A stretch of DNA of 13,940 bases from Firmicutes bacterium UBA2296 (GCA_002345475.1 DDWC01000193.1:1-13940); one strand, 5' to 3'; positions 1 to 7,351 are shown, counted from the first letter of the stretch. Numbers and translations: made by a program. The notes: generated from the letters alone by a model not told the origin.

Positions 1-1
1 G

Positions 2-523
2 GGTCATCGCATCCGCGGCGCCATGCTGGACTGCATCAGATCTGCCAGTTTCAGCCCCCGTAGCGTTAACGAGAAAATAAAGCAATATCGCCAGGCTGAG
101 GACAGGCTAATGCTTACGGGCAAAGAGACCGATATTAATAGTGTTGCGCGGGAGATGGGCGTGACACAGGATGAGGTGCATCGCATAGTGAGTCACATGT
201 CGCTTCGCTCTGTTGTGTCCCTTGATCGCATGTTGTGGTCCGATGACGGTGACGAAGTGGCCTTCAGCGCCGTTGTCTCCGTTGATCCCAGCCTGGACCC
301 GGCAGGTGTTTTTGAGCAGCGGGAGGCGCAGATGATACTGTTTGAGGCCATTGGTCAACTGCCCGAGAGGGACCAGCAAATCCTGGCCCTGTACTACATA
401 GAAGAAATGACCCTGCGGGAAATAGCCGCAGTTTATGACCTCACTGAGGGCCGAGTTTCGCAGCTGCACAGCCGTGCCATCGCAAGGCTGAGGCTGTTGC
501 TTAAAGAACAGGAGGCCAGCTGA
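2..523 (+). CDS. sigD: RNA polymerase sigma factor for flagellar operon, FliA/SigD family (5'-partial)
   Basis: This is the C-terminal 173 residues of a motility sigma factor; the frame is open to the window edge, so the true start lies upstream. The fragment opens with GHRIRGAMLD, the conserved stretch just before region 3 of FliA/SigD proteins, followed by SPRSV (usually WxPRSL/V). Region 3 runs to about residue 75 of the fragment. Region 4 lies near the C-terminus: LPERDQQILALYY, then the -35-recognition helix-turn-helix ending LTEGRVSQLHSRAIARLR, typical of sigma-28. It should direct RNA polymerase to late flagellar, motor and chemotaxis promoters and be held inactive by FlgM. The stop TGA shares one base with the ATG of the next gene, implying translational coupling. 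Family assignment is secure; sigD follows Gram-positive naming (fliA elsewhere). Confidence 0.95.
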   Translation, partial: GHRIRGAMLDCIRSASFSPRSVNEKIKQYRQAEDRLMLTGKETDINSVAREMGVTQDEVHRIVSHMSLRSVVSLDRMLWSDDGDEVAFSAVVSVDPSLDPAGVFEQREAQMILFEAIGQLPERDQQILALYYIEEMTLREIAAVYDLTEGRVSQLHSRAIARLRLLLKEQEAS

Positions 524-891
524 TGCAGCTCCTTTGGCTGACGATAGGTTTGATACTGGGAGCAGGCGCCCTGTGTTTCTGGATGAAGATACAGGGCCGG
601 CACTACGTCGCAGGTTATGAGCAGCTGCAGTTGCGCGTGGCCGCTCTGGAAGAGACAGTTGGCTACCTGACCATGAGGCTGGATAAAATGGAAGCCACTG
701 CCCCTGAGAGACAGAATGCACCTCAAGGACGACCGGGACGCCAGCCCAAAGCCGCGACAACGGTTGGACGGGGCCGCGAGGTGGCACAGTTGGCCGCTCA
801 GGGTTTTGACGCCCTCGCTATTTCCCGGGAGCTTGGCATGCCCCGGGGGCAGGTAGACCTGGTGCTGAGACTGCACGGAGGAGATGATTAG
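523..891 (+). CDS. SwrB/DUF6115-like single-pass membrane protein
   Basis: Product of 122 residues with three visible parts. Residues about 3-21 form a hydrophobic N-terminal membrane anchor. Residues about 29-58 are a heptad-like, probably coiled-coil helix (EQLQLRVAALEETVGYL). A Pro/Gln/Arg-rich linker leads to a C-terminal helical module, about residues 82-117 (VAQLAAQGFDALAISRELGM, then RGQVDLVLRL), which looks like a small helix-turn-helix of the DUF6115 type. Gene position directly after sigD matches B. subtilis swrB, whose product is a membrane-anchored coiled-coil protein that promotes flagellar type III export activation and high SigD activity. The same role here is inferred from architecture and position, not from close sequence recognition. 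The start ATG overlaps the sigD stop by one base. The stop precedes the next start by two bases. Confidence 0.75.
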   Translation: MQLLWLTIGLILGAGALCFWMKIQGRHYVAGYEQLQLRVAALEETVGYLTMRLDKMEATAPERQNAPQGRPGRQPKAATTVGRGREVAQLAAQGFDALAISRELGMPRGQVDLVLRLHGGDD

Positions 892-893
892 CG

Positions 894-1637
894 ATGATGA
901 ATGGACTGTACAAGGCTACGGCAGCCATGGTTGTAGCCAAGGCTCGTCAGGAGCTAGTTGCCAGTAACGTGGCTAATGTGGATACGGCCGGGTTTCGCAA
1001 ACAGGTGTTGTCTGAAGAGGTCTTCTCACAGAGTCTGATGATGACGCAGGTAGGTGGGAAGTCGACGGGTCTGGGCGATACTGACGCCAAAACAGCCCTG
1101 CGGGCACCTGTAACCGACTTCTCCCAAGGATCTGTTGTCTCCACCGACTCACCCTACCATATGGCAATTACCGGTGAGGGATTTTTCACAGTGTCCACTG
1201 CGGCGGGTGACCGCTATACGCGCAGCGGAGACTTCAGGCTGGATGGCGAAGGCTTCGTAGTGGATGGCTACGGCGGCTACCTGGCGCTGGGCGACGGACA
1301 GCGCATAAATGTGCCGGCTGATGCCAGTTTCGCTGTAGCTGAAGACGGCACTGTGACCGTTGAGGGCAACGTGGTCGGGCGACTGAACATAGTCACCTTT
1401 GCCCGCATGGACGGTTTGCTACGGGATAATAACGGTCAGTTTATTGACGCCGGAGCAGCCTCGCTTCCCAGCGGTGCTACTCTTCTGCAGCGCCACCTGG
1501 AGAGGTCTAATGTGGATCTGGGCCAGGAGATGATTGAGATGATCATGGTTAACCGCATATTTGAAGGCGCCCAGCGCATTGTGCAAACATACGACGAACT
1601 GATGTCCAAGGCCAAGGAAATTGGCAGTGTGAGATAG
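894..1637 (+). CDS. flgF: Flagellar basal-body rod protein, FlgF/FlgG (FlhO) family
   Basis: A 247-residue rod/hook-family protein. The N-terminus (MMNGLYKATAAMVVAKARQE, then ASNVANVDTAGFRK) is the classic flagellar rod signature with the NVAN..T.GF motif. A FlgE/F/G-type core follows, including DSPYHMAITGEGFF and YTRSGDFRLD. The C-terminal helix begins with ERSNVDLGQEMIEMI, the counterpart of the usual EASNVDLxxEM motif. Such proteins are exported by the flagellar type III apparatus and polymerise through N/C-terminal coiled coils into the rod outside the membrane. GGAGGAG at 877-883 lies 10 bases before the ATG; a second ATG at 897 is less well placed. It is the first of two tandem paralogues. 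The FlgF versus FlgG label is by order, matching B. subtilis flhO-flhP, and is less certain than the family. Confidence 0.88.
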   Translation: MMNGLYKATAAMVVAKARQELVASNVANVDTAGFRKQVLSEEVFSQSLMMTQVGGKSTGLGDTDAKTALRAPVTDFSQGSVVSTDSPYHMAITGEGFFTVSTAAGDRYTRSGDFRLDGEGFVVDGYGGYLALGDGQRINVPADASFAVAEDGTVTVEGNVVGRLNIVTFARMDGLLRDNNGQFIDAGAASLPSGATLLQRHLERSNVDLGQEMIEMIMVNRIFEGAQRIVQTYDELMSKAKEIGSVR

Positions 1638-1647
1638 GAGTGGCGCC

Positions 1648-2394
1648 ATGATAAACGGAATTAAACGGGGAGTCAGCGGTCTGGTCGCACAGGTGCAAAA
1701 GCTTTCTCACATCAGCAATAACATTGCCAACGTTACCACGCCGGGCTTTAAACGAACTGAGGGAACCTTTGGTCAGCAACTCTCGGCTGAAATGGACACA
1801 GCTTCAATCCCCCTGCATCCTGAGGGGCAATCGCAGACCGCACAGGGAGTCGGCTACGTGCCGGAGATAATTTTCGCGCAGGGTGCCATGACTCCCACCG
1901 GAAGACCCTGGGATCTGGCCATGGAAGGCGACGGCTTCATCGAGGTAAGCAGCGCTGGCCGTGAGGTATACGTGAGAGGCGGGAGTTTTACCGTCGGCAG
2001 TGACGGTATCGCATCTCATTCCTCGGGTGCCATACTATCAGGAGTGCTGGTCCCACCGGACGCTACAGCGGTGGAGATAGGCCTGGACGGCAGCATTACT
2101 TTTGCCATCGGTGAAAGTTTTATGCCGGGAGGTGCTATCAAGTTGATGGCTTTCACCAACGCCGCTGGGCTTGAACATTTGGGTCAGGGGCAGTTTGCCG
2201 CCACGGCCAACTCGGGCCAGGCAGTTGTGGCCACAAAGGGATATCTTCATCAGGGGTTTCTGGAAGCCAGCAACGTCTCTCTCGTGGACGAGATGACCTC
2301 GCTGATCCAGGCGCAGCGGGCTTACCAGGCCAACGTACGGTCGGTGCAGCAGTTTGACGGCATGTGGGAGAAAACCAACGCTTTGCGTCGCTAA
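1648..2394 (+). CDS. flgG: Flagellar basal-body rod protein, FlgG (FlhP) family
   Basis: A 248-residue paralogue of the preceding gene. The N-terminal rod signature is present (SNNIANVTTPGFKRTE at about residues 22-37). The central FlgG-like core includes GRPWDLAMEGDGFIEV. The C-terminal helix is textbook FlgG: LEASNVSLVDEMTSLIQAQR followed by AYQANVRSVQQFD. The last part is more canonical than in the upstream gene, which is why this one is given the FlgG (distal rod) label. GGAG at 1637-1640 precedes the ATG by seven bases, and its first G is the last base of the upstream stop codon. The gene ends 14 bases before cheD. The product is exported through the flagellar secretion system and needs no Sec signal peptide; none is seen. 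Confidence 0.9.
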   Translation: MINGIKRGVSGLVAQVQKLSHISNNIANVTTPGFKRTEGTFGQQLSAEMDTASIPLHPEGQSQTAQGVGYVPEIIFAQGAMTPTGRPWDLAMEGDGFIEVSSAGREVYVRGGSFTVGSDGIASHSSGAILSGVLVPPDATAVEIGLDGSITFAIGESFMPGGAIKLMAFTNAAGLEHLGQGQFAATANSGQAVVATKGYLHQGFLEASNVSLVDEMTSLIQAQRAYQANVRSVQQFDGMWEKTNALRR

Positions 2395-2396
2395 TT

Positions 2397-2404
2397 GAGG
2401 AGGT
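2397..2404 (+). promoter_or_regulatory. Ribosome binding site fixing the cheD start
   Basis: GAGGAGGT ends four bases before the ATG at 2409 and overlaps the flgG stop region. It decides between this start and an in-frame upstream ATG at 2364 that would lie inside flgG and has no comparable site. Confidence 0.75.
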
Positions 2405-2408
2405 CATC

Positions 2409-2885
2409 ATGGAAGTACTGGTGGGCATAGGCGAATACCGCGTAGCTAATCCACCGTCCTGGGTAGTCACCCGGGGTCTGGGATCCTGTGTGGGCGTGAC
2501 GATATATAACAGCATTGGCAGGGTCGGCGGTCTGGCGCATGTTATGCTCCCCAGCAGCAAGGACTTTCGCTCCTTCACCAATCCATACAAATTTGCCGAC
2601 TTGGCGGTGCGGGCTCTATATAATGAAGTCCGTCGCAATGGCGGTCCACAAGGGCTTCAGGCTAAACTGGTGGGCGGAGCCAGGATGTTCAGCTATCGCA
2701 ACGAGGCCGCAGGCTTTGATATCGGCACCCGCAACGTTCTCGAGGTGAGGAATGCCCTGGCTCAGCTGGGGGTTCGCGTCATAGCGGAGGAGATTGGCGG
2801 CAGTTGGGGCCGCACGGCGATTCTGGATGTGGCTACCGGCCAGGTACTGGTCAAGACGGTGGGAAAGGGAGAACTGGTCATATGA
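2409..2885 (+). CDS. cheD: Chemoreceptor glutamine deamidase CheD
   Basis: CheD deamidates specific glutamines on methyl-accepting chemotaxis receptors and also binds CheC, raising CheC phosphatase activity. The 158-residue product shows the family core: TRGLGSCVGVTIY followed by GGLAHVMLP. The catalytic triad expected from T. maritima CheD is present as Thr21, Cys27 and His44, counted from the chosen start. The conserved tail GGARMF, then IGTRN and EEIGGSWGR, is also present. The start is the ATG at 2409 behind a strong ribosome binding site; a longer in-frame reading from 2364 would overlap flgG and shift the catalytic numbering away from the family. The stop TGA overlaps the cheC ATG (ATGA), so the two binding partners are translationally coupled. 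Confidence 0.95.
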   Translation: MEVLVGIGEYRVANPPSWVVTRGLGSCVGVTIYNSIGRVGGLAHVMLPSSKDFRSFTNPYKFADLAVRALYNEVRRNGGPQGLQAKLVGGARMFSYRNEAAGFDIGTRNVLEVRNALAQLGVRVIAEEIGGSWGRTAILDVATGQVLVKTVGKGELVI

Positions 2886-3538
2886 GAGATGAAAAGCGTG
2901 ACCGTTATGAGCAACGGGTGACAGAACTGGCTATAGCAGAGCTCGATGCGCTGAACGAAATCGGCAACATAGGATCCGGAAACGCCGCTACAGCTCTGTC
3001 ACAGCTGCTGGGGGCAAGGGTACAGATGAGCTTGCCCAGGACGGCAGTGTGCACCCTGGAAGAGGCATGCGCCGCGCTGTCTCATGATGGTGGGGTGGGC
3101 ATAGGGGTTGAGGTCGAGTTTTCCGGTGGGCTGGCAGGCACTATGATGCTGACCCTGACCGAGGACAGCGCTCTGGAGCTGGTATCGCAGTTCGCCATGC
3201 TGTCCGGAAAGGGACTGGAGGATAGCATGGTTCACTCGGCCCTTATGGAGGTTGGCAACATAATTTCGTGCTCCTTTGTCACAGCGCTTTCTGACTTTTT
3301 AAGTGCTCAGGGCAAGCCGTCACCGCCCATGTTCGTGCACGATTACTTCGAAGCGTTCGTGTGCAATGCCCTGGCGCACGGCGCAGATGGGGTTGACGAA
3401 GTGCTGGTGTTTACAACTGAGCTGAAAGTCGCTGAAAAGGCTCTTGCGGGAGAACTGGTTTTTATGCCTTCACCCGAGACATATATGGGAATTCTCAAAG
3501 GATTGCAAGTAACAGAAGGAGTGGAAGAGGATGTCTAA
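2882..3538 (+). CDS. cheC: CheY-P phosphatase CheC
   Basis: CheC dephosphorylates CheY-P and is part of the CheC/CheD/CheY adaptation loop of Gram-positive chemotaxis. The 218-residue product carries both phosphatase helices of the form (D/S)xxxExxN: Asp22/Glu26/Asn29 in LDALNEIGNIGSGNAATALS, and Ser119/Glu123/Asn126 in HSALMEVGNIISCSF. A downstream Pro-rich loop (GKPSPPMF) follows the second helix, as expected. Having both sites intact places it with the enzymatic CheC group rather than a degenerate scaffold. The start at 2882 overlaps the cheD stop and has AGGGAG ten bases upstream; a longer frame from 2804 lies within cheD and adds a stretch unlike the family. The stop overlaps cheY by eight bases. 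Confidence 0.94.
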   Translation: MRDEKRDRYEQRVTELAIAELDALNEIGNIGSGNAATALSQLLGARVQMSLPRTAVCTLEEACAALSHDGGVGIGVEVEFSGGLAGTMMLTLTEDSALELVSQFAMLSGKGLEDSMVHSALMEVGNIISCSFVTALSDFLSAQGKPSPPMFVHDYFEAFVCNALAHGADGVDEVLVFTTELKVAEKALAGELVFMPSPETYMGILKGLQVTEGVEEDV

Positions 3539-3893
3539 GCGAATTTTGGTGGTTGACGATGCGGCCTTTATGCGCATGATGCTGTCAGATCTTCTGACCA
3601 AAGCCGGCTTTGAGGTCGTGGGCCAGGCCGAAAACGGCGTGGTGGCAGTATCAAAGTACAAGGAACTTCAGCCTGATCTGGTCACGATGGATATTACGAT
3701 GCCTGAGATGGATGGCATACAGGCTGTGAAACAGATCCGTGCCTATGATCCCAAAGCCCGCATAGTAATGTGCAGCGCCATGGGACAGCAGAACATGGTC
3801 ATGGACGCCATTCAGTCCGGCGCCCGGGATTTCATAGTCAAGCCCTTTGACCCGCCCAGGGTGACCCAGGCCGTCAGCAAAGCCCTGGCCTAG
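3531..3893 (+). CDS. cheY: Chemotaxis response regulator CheY
   Basis: A stand-alone receiver domain of 120 residues with no output domain. The acidic pair is Asp9/Asp10 (ILVVDDAAFMR), the phosphorylation site is Asp54 (TMDITMPEMDG), the switch residue is Ser82 (MCSAMG) and the conserved lysine is Lys104 (IVKPF). Phosphorylated by CheA, it binds the N-termini of FliM and FliY to change motor rotation and is dephosphorylated by CheC and FliY, all encoded next to it. The M-S/T-x-R-ILVVDDAAFMR style is typical of clostridial and Thermotoga CheY. Its ATG overlaps the end of cheC by eight bases (ATGTCTAA). The next gene starts 15 bases on. Assignment is firm because of both sequence and the surrounding motor genes. 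Confidence 0.95.
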   Translation: MSKRILVVDDAAFMRMMLSDLLTKAGFEVVGQAENGVVAVSKYKELQPDLVTMDITMPEMDGIQAVKQIRAYDPKARIVMCSAMGQQNMVMDAIQSGARDFIVKPFDPPRVTQAVSKALA

Positions 3894-3908
3894 AAAGCAG
3901 GTGATATC

Positions 3909-4880
3909 ATGCGTGCAGTGTTAAGCCAGACAGAGATCGACGATCTGCTGTCAGCGATAGAGAGCGGATCTGTTGACGAAGAGGCGCTTCGCAAAGACAG
4001 GATCAAAGCCAAGAAGTATGACTTCAGGCGTCCGAACCGTTTCTCAAAAAACAATATTGGAGCGCTCTCGGTGCTGCACGACAGCTACGCCAGACAGATG
4101 TCCAACTTCCTCTCTGGGTATCTCAGGACGGTGGTGCAGGTTAAGGTGGCCTCCGTTGAGCAGCTGGCCTACGAAGAACTGGTGCTTTCATGGCCCGCCA
4201 ACACTCTGGTATCGGTGCTTGATCTGGAAGGTTACGGCTACGCCATGATGCAGATGAGCAACGAAGTCATGCTTCCCATCGTTGGCCTGATATGTGGTGG
4301 AGTGGGAGAGGCTTTCAACAAGCCTCGTCCCGTTACCGACATCGAGATGAGCATTTACAAACGCCTCAATAACCATCTTCTGTCTCGATACGAGATGACC
4401 TGGCGAGATCAGGCGGACGTCAGATGCAGGCTGGATACAGTGGAGACAAACCCTCGTTTGGTGCAATGCATTCTGCCCAGTGAAATTGTCGCAATCGTCA
4501 CTTTGACGATGACTGTCAATGAGGTACAAGGCCTCATGTCAGTATGCCTCCCCTTTACCACGGTGAACTCACTGCTGAACAAACCCAGCGACTCGGTCTA
4601 CATGGAGGCGGATGAGGTCACTGTGCGGGAGAAATGGGAGCAGAAGCAGAGACTGCTGGCCTCGGCGCCATTGTCCCTGCAGGTAGTACTTGGAGAGCGG
4701 GAGATAACAGTACGAGACTTTCTCAGTCTTCAGGCCGGCGATGTTCTGGCCATGGACAGCAAGCCGGGTGATCTGCTGGAATTACAGATAGAGGGCAAGT
4801 CGGCCTTCCTGGGCCAGCCCGGATTATCGCGAAATCAGCTGGCGGTTCAGATAGTGGCCCCGCTTACAGAAAGGGATTGA
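3909..4880 (+). CDS. fliM: Flagellar motor switch protein FliM
   Basis: FliM is the CheY-P receptor subunit of the flagellar C-ring. The 323-residue product has the three expected parts. The N-terminal CheY-P-binding peptide is at residues 5-17 (LSQTEIDDLLSAI). The middle domain, about residues 40-230, includes YDFRRPNRFSKN near its start, then CGGVGEAF and RPVTDIEMSIYKRL. The C-terminal SpoA (FliN-like) domain, about residues 245-320, runs from PLSLQVVLGEREITVRDFLS. Length matches the family. The ATG is preceded by AGGTGA at short spacing. It lies between cheY and fliY, so the signal protein and its two receptors are made from one message. No missing key region was seen. Confidence 0.96.
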   Translation: MRAVLSQTEIDDLLSAIESGSVDEEALRKDRIKAKKYDFRRPNRFSKNNIGALSVLHDSYARQMSNFLSGYLRTVVQVKVASVEQLAYEELVLSWPANTLVSVLDLEGYGYAMMQMSNEVMLPIVGLICGGVGEAFNKPRPVTDIEMSIYKRLNNHLLSRYEMTWRDQADVRCRLDTVETNPRLVQCILPSEIVAIVTLTMTVNEVQGLMSVCLPFTTVNSLLNKPSDSVYMEADEVTVREKWEQKQRLLASAPLSLQVVLGEREITVRDFLSLQAGDVLAMDSKPGDLLELQIEGKSAFLGQPGLSRNQLAVQIVAPLTERD

Positions 4881-4884
4881 TAGA

Positions 4885-5961
4885 GTGGCTGGAAACTACT
4901 TGTCTCAGGAAGAAATCGACGCCATCCTCAGAATGAATTCTGAACCTGTGGCCGCGACTCCGGATGCGCTGGATACTATGGAGCTTGACGCTCTGGGCGA
5001 GGTGGGGAACATCTCCATGGGAACCGCCGCCACAACTCTGGCGCAGCTGGTTAACCAGCGCGTCAATATCACCACGCCGCGGGTCCGGATTCTTACGCCC
5101 AGTGAGCTCTTCGCCACCTTCGAGACACCCTATGTAGCTCTGGCGGTGGATTATACGGAGGGGCTGGAAGGGTTTAACCTGCTGGTGATGAAGCTGGACG
5201 ACGCTTCCATTATTCTCGACTTGTTAATGGGCGGGAAAGGTGACAAGCGGACACAGGAACTCGACGAGCTGCACCTCAGTGCTGTTTCTGAGGTCATGAA
5301 CCAAATGACTGCCACTGCAGCTACTTCCATGTGCTCACTCTTCAGTCGTCGCGTGAACATCTCGCCGCCCAGAGTGTTGTTGCTTGACACTATGCCCCTG
5401 AACGAAGACATTTACAGGGAGCTCGGCGAGGACCCTTTGGTGGTGGTCTCATTCAAGATGGAAATCGGTGACCTTATCAATAGTGAAATAGTGCAGATAA
5501 TGCCTCTGGTAAACGCCAAACAGCAGGTAAGTTATCTGATGGGTGGAGGTGCCGAAGTGGCGGTGTCTGAACCGGTCGTGGCGGAACCAGTCCGGGAGAC
5601 AGCAAGACCTGCGGTTGCTGCAACTCGGAAGGAGGAGGTCAGGGTGCAGAGGGTGGAATTTTCTCCTCTGACACCTGTGCAGCCCGCCAACGGCAGCAAC
5701 ATTGAGTTAATACTCGACGTGCCGCTACAGGTCTCTGTTGTGCTGGGCAAGAGCAAACGTTCCATCAAGGACATACTTACCTTTGGTGTAGGCTCTGTAG
5801 TCGAACTGGACAGGGTTGTAGAAGATCACGTAGATGTTCTGGTTAACGGCACGCTGATCGCCAAGGGCGAGATTGTGGTGGTCAATGAGAACTTTGGCAT
5901 CAAATTGACCAGCGTCCTGAGCCAGACCGAACGCCTGAAGGAATTGGCCATCGGTCGGTAG
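4885..5961 (+). CDS. fliY: Flagellar motor switch phosphatase FliY (FliN-domain)
   Basis: A 358-residue switch protein combining CheY-P hydrolysis with the FliN C-ring role. Residues 6-18 (LSQEEIDAILRMN) match the CheY-P-binding peptide also found in FliM. A CheC-like domain, about residues 30-215, holds two intact phosphatase sites: Asp35/Glu39/Asn42 (LDALGEVGNISMG) and Ser132/Glu136/Asn139 (LSAVSEVMNQM). A Pro/Val/Ala/Glu-rich linker of about 45 residues leads to the SpoA/FliN domain from about residue 273 (IELILDVPLQVSVVLGKSKR onward). The start is GTG, four bases after the fliM stop, with AAGGGA eight bases upstream inside the end of fliM. With cheC this gives two phosphatases in one operon, as in B. 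subtilis. Some databases would call it fliN. Confidence 0.95.
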   Translation: MAGNYLSQEEIDAILRMNSEPVAATPDALDTMELDALGEVGNISMGTAATTLAQLVNQRVNITTPRVRILTPSELFATFETPYVALAVDYTEGLEGFNLLVMKLDDASIILDLLMGGKGDKRTQELDELHLSAVSEVMNQMTATAATSMCSLFSRRVNISPPRVLLLDTMPLNEDIYRELGEDPLVVVSFKMEIGDLINSEIVQIMPLVNAKQQVSYLMGGGAEVAVSEPVVAEPVRETARPAVAATRKEEVRVQRVEFSPLTPVQPANGSNIELILDVPLQVSVVLGKSKRSIKDILTFGVGSVVELDRVVEDHVDVLVNGTLIAKGEIVVVNENFGIKLTSVLSQTERLKELAIGR

Positions 5962-5995
5962 TTCCCACCGAATGGCAGTGCCGGGAGCATATTAT

Positions 5996-6005
5996 GAGGG
6001 GGGTG
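5996..6005 (+). promoter_or_regulatory. Ribosome binding site fixing the comFB-like start
   Basis: GAGGGGGGTG ends five bases before the ATG at 6011. An upstream in-frame start near 5972 has no comparable site and would add residues not seen in the family. Confidence 0.6.
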
Positions 6006-6010
6006 TCCCG

Positions 6011-6295
6011 ATGTTTCTCACTAACGTAACCGAGGAGATAGTATTTAAGCGTCTGGATGATGTACTGAAGGGGCGGGGGGATCTCTGCAAGTGCCAGCAG
6101 TGCCGGATGGATGTGGCCGCGCTTGCCCTGAATAATCTTCAGCCCCGCTATGTTGTCACCGAGCGAGGGATGGTCTTTTCCAAGCTGAGCGGGCTCGACA
6201 TACAGATCTCGGCTGACGTAGTCCGGGAACTGACCAGAGCTTTGGACAAAGTTTCGACTAATCCACGTCACGAAACGCCGGATAAAGAGCTATAA
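6011..6295 (+). CDS. ComFB-domain small protein
   Basis: A 94-residue protein of the late-competence ComFB family. The hallmark is a cysteine cluster followed by a helix: Cys26, Cys28 and Cys31 in LCKCQQCRMDVAALALNNLQ, then PRYVVTERG. The family usually reads CxCxxCxxDVxAxALNxLxPxYV, so all core positions are kept. ComFB is encoded in the B. subtilis comF operon next to flagellar genes; in cyanobacteria ComFB-domain proteins have been reported as cyclic-di-GMP receptors. Whether this copy binds a nucleotide or metal cannot be read from the sequence. It lies 49 bases after fliY with no terminator between, so it is probably the last gene of the motility operon. No competence genes are visible in the window. 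Confidence 0.82.
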   Translation: MFLTNVTEEIVFKRLDDVLKGRGDLCKCQQCRMDVAALALNNLQPRYVVTERGMVFSKLSGLDIQISADVVRELTRALDKVSTNPRHETPDKEL

Positions 6296-6303
6296 TGTGC
6301 GAA

Positions 6304-6342
6304 AAAGCAGTAGCAAGGGACTTATGGTCCGGCTACTGCTTT
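6304..6342. terminator. Bidirectional rho-independent terminator between convergent operons
   Basis: An 11-base-pair stem, AAAGCAGTAGC at 6304-6314 and GCTACTGCTTT at 6332-6342, encloses a 17-base loop that can form an additional small GGAC/GTCC hairpin. On the - strand the hairpin is followed by a run of five T, giving a strong terminator for asd and the lysine operon. On the + strand it is followed by a weaker T-rich TTTCTCTT, enough for a plausible end of the motility operon. It lies just after the comFB-like stop and just after the asd stop on the other strand. Confidence 0.85.
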
Positions 6343-6358
6343 CTCTTGATAGGCGTAC

Positions 6359-7351
6359 TTACAACAGCCTCTCGGCAATCTGTACGGCGTTAGTGGCAGC
6401 TCCCTTGCGCACCTGATCGCCGGCTACCCAGAGCACTAGCGAATTTTCGGCGCTGATATCTGTTCTGATGCGGCCCACTTGGATGAGATCCTGATGAGAG
6501 CTATACAGAGGCATGGGGTAGCCGCGACTGGCCGGATCGTCAATCAATTGCACTCCCGGTGCGCCTGCCAGCAGTTCCCGAGCTTTCTCGGGACTTAGCC
6601 TGCGCTCTGTCTCCAGAGTGATGGCCTCGCAATGGCTGCGAAACACGGGAACCCTGACGCAGGTGCAGCTAACGCGCAGGTCAGGGCTGTGCAGTATTTT
6701 CTGCGCCTCATTCTGCATTTTCATTTCCTCGTTGGTGTATCCGTTGGGGGTGAAGGCGTCTATTTGGGGAATAAGGTTGAAGGCTATGGGGTAGGAGAAT
6801 ACCTCGGGAGAAGTCTCCTGTCCCAGGACATGGCCGCGCACCTGTTCTTCCAGTTCAGCCAGACCGCCTGCACCGGCGCCAGAGACAGCCTGGTAAGTTG
6901 AAACCACCATGCGCCTGACGCAGGCATAATCGTGGAGTGGTTTGATCACCACCAGAGCGATGATAGTTGAACAATTGGGGTTGGCGATGATCCCCCGGTG
7001 CATGGCCACGTCCTGTAGGTTGACTTCGGGAATCACCAGAGGAACCTGAGGGTCCAGGCGGAAAGCACTGCTATTGTCAACTACCACCGCACCCTGTGCC
7101 ACGGCTTGTGGCACAAGCACTTTGGCCACCTCACTTGAGACAGCCGAAAGAACTATGTCAACACCGGCGAAGTTCTCCGGTGTGGCTTCCTGTACCCGGT
7201 ATTCCATGCCGCGCCAGTATATTGCTCTGCCGGCATTCCGGGGGCTGGAGAGTAGCAACAGATCCGAGACAGGGAACTTGCGCTCTTCCATTACTTTAAG
7301 CATTTCCAGGCCGACAGCGCCGGTGGCACCGAGGATGGCCACTCTAGACAT
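6359..7351 (-). CDS. asd: Aspartate-semialdehyde dehydrogenase
   Basis: Converts aspartyl phosphate to aspartate semialdehyde with NADPH, the branch point to lysine/DAP, threonine and methionine. The 330-residue product opens with the nucleotide-binding loop VAILGATGAVG. It has the catalytic cysteine at residue 127 in NPNCSTI and the base region RVPVFRSHCEAI. Length fits the bacterial type common in Gram-positives. The start is ATG at 7351, behind GGAGG at 7360-7364 with eight bases between; a longer reading from a GTG at 7360 would begin inside that binding site. It is the last gene of the lysine operon, overlapping the upstream aminotransferase by eight bases (ATGTCTAG), and is followed by the terminator at 6304-6342. 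Expression should follow the lysine riboswitch, though the enzyme also serves threonine and methionine. Confidence 0.96.
   Translation of the reverse strand: MSRVAILGATGAVGLEMLKVMEERKFPVSDLLLLSSPRNAGRAIYWRGMEYRVQEATPENFAGVDIVLSAVSSEVAKVLVPQAVAQGAVVVDNSSAFRLDPQVPLVIPEVNLQDVAMHRGIIANPNCSTIIALVVIKPLHDYACVRRMVVSTYQAVSGAGAGGLAELEEQVRGHVLGQETSPEVFSYPIAFNLIPQIDAFTPNGYTNEEMKMQNEAQKILHSPDLRVSCTCVRVPVFRSHCEAITLETERRLSPEKARELLAGAPGVQLIDDPASRGYPMPLYSSHQDLIQVGRIRTDISAENSLVLWVAGDQVRKGAATNAVQIAERLL

Noticed and set aside
108..135. Possible internal SigD promoter inside sigD: TAAT, then CCGATAT at 129-135
   Set aside because: The -10-like string is exact, but the same seven bases also occur inside dapA (about 10325), inside the aminotransferase (about 8517) and opposite cheD (about 2719), so chance explains it; the spacer is also one base long.
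107..787. Long open frame on the - strand opposite sigD and the SwrB-like gene
   Set aside because: It spans two well-supported + strand genes, has no binding site or family features, and its peptide is rich in residues typical of antisense frames in such coding DNA.
2364..2408. Upstream extension of cheD
   Set aside because: It lies within the flgG coding region in another frame, lacks a binding site, and the start at 2409 reproduces the family N-terminus and catalytic residue numbering.
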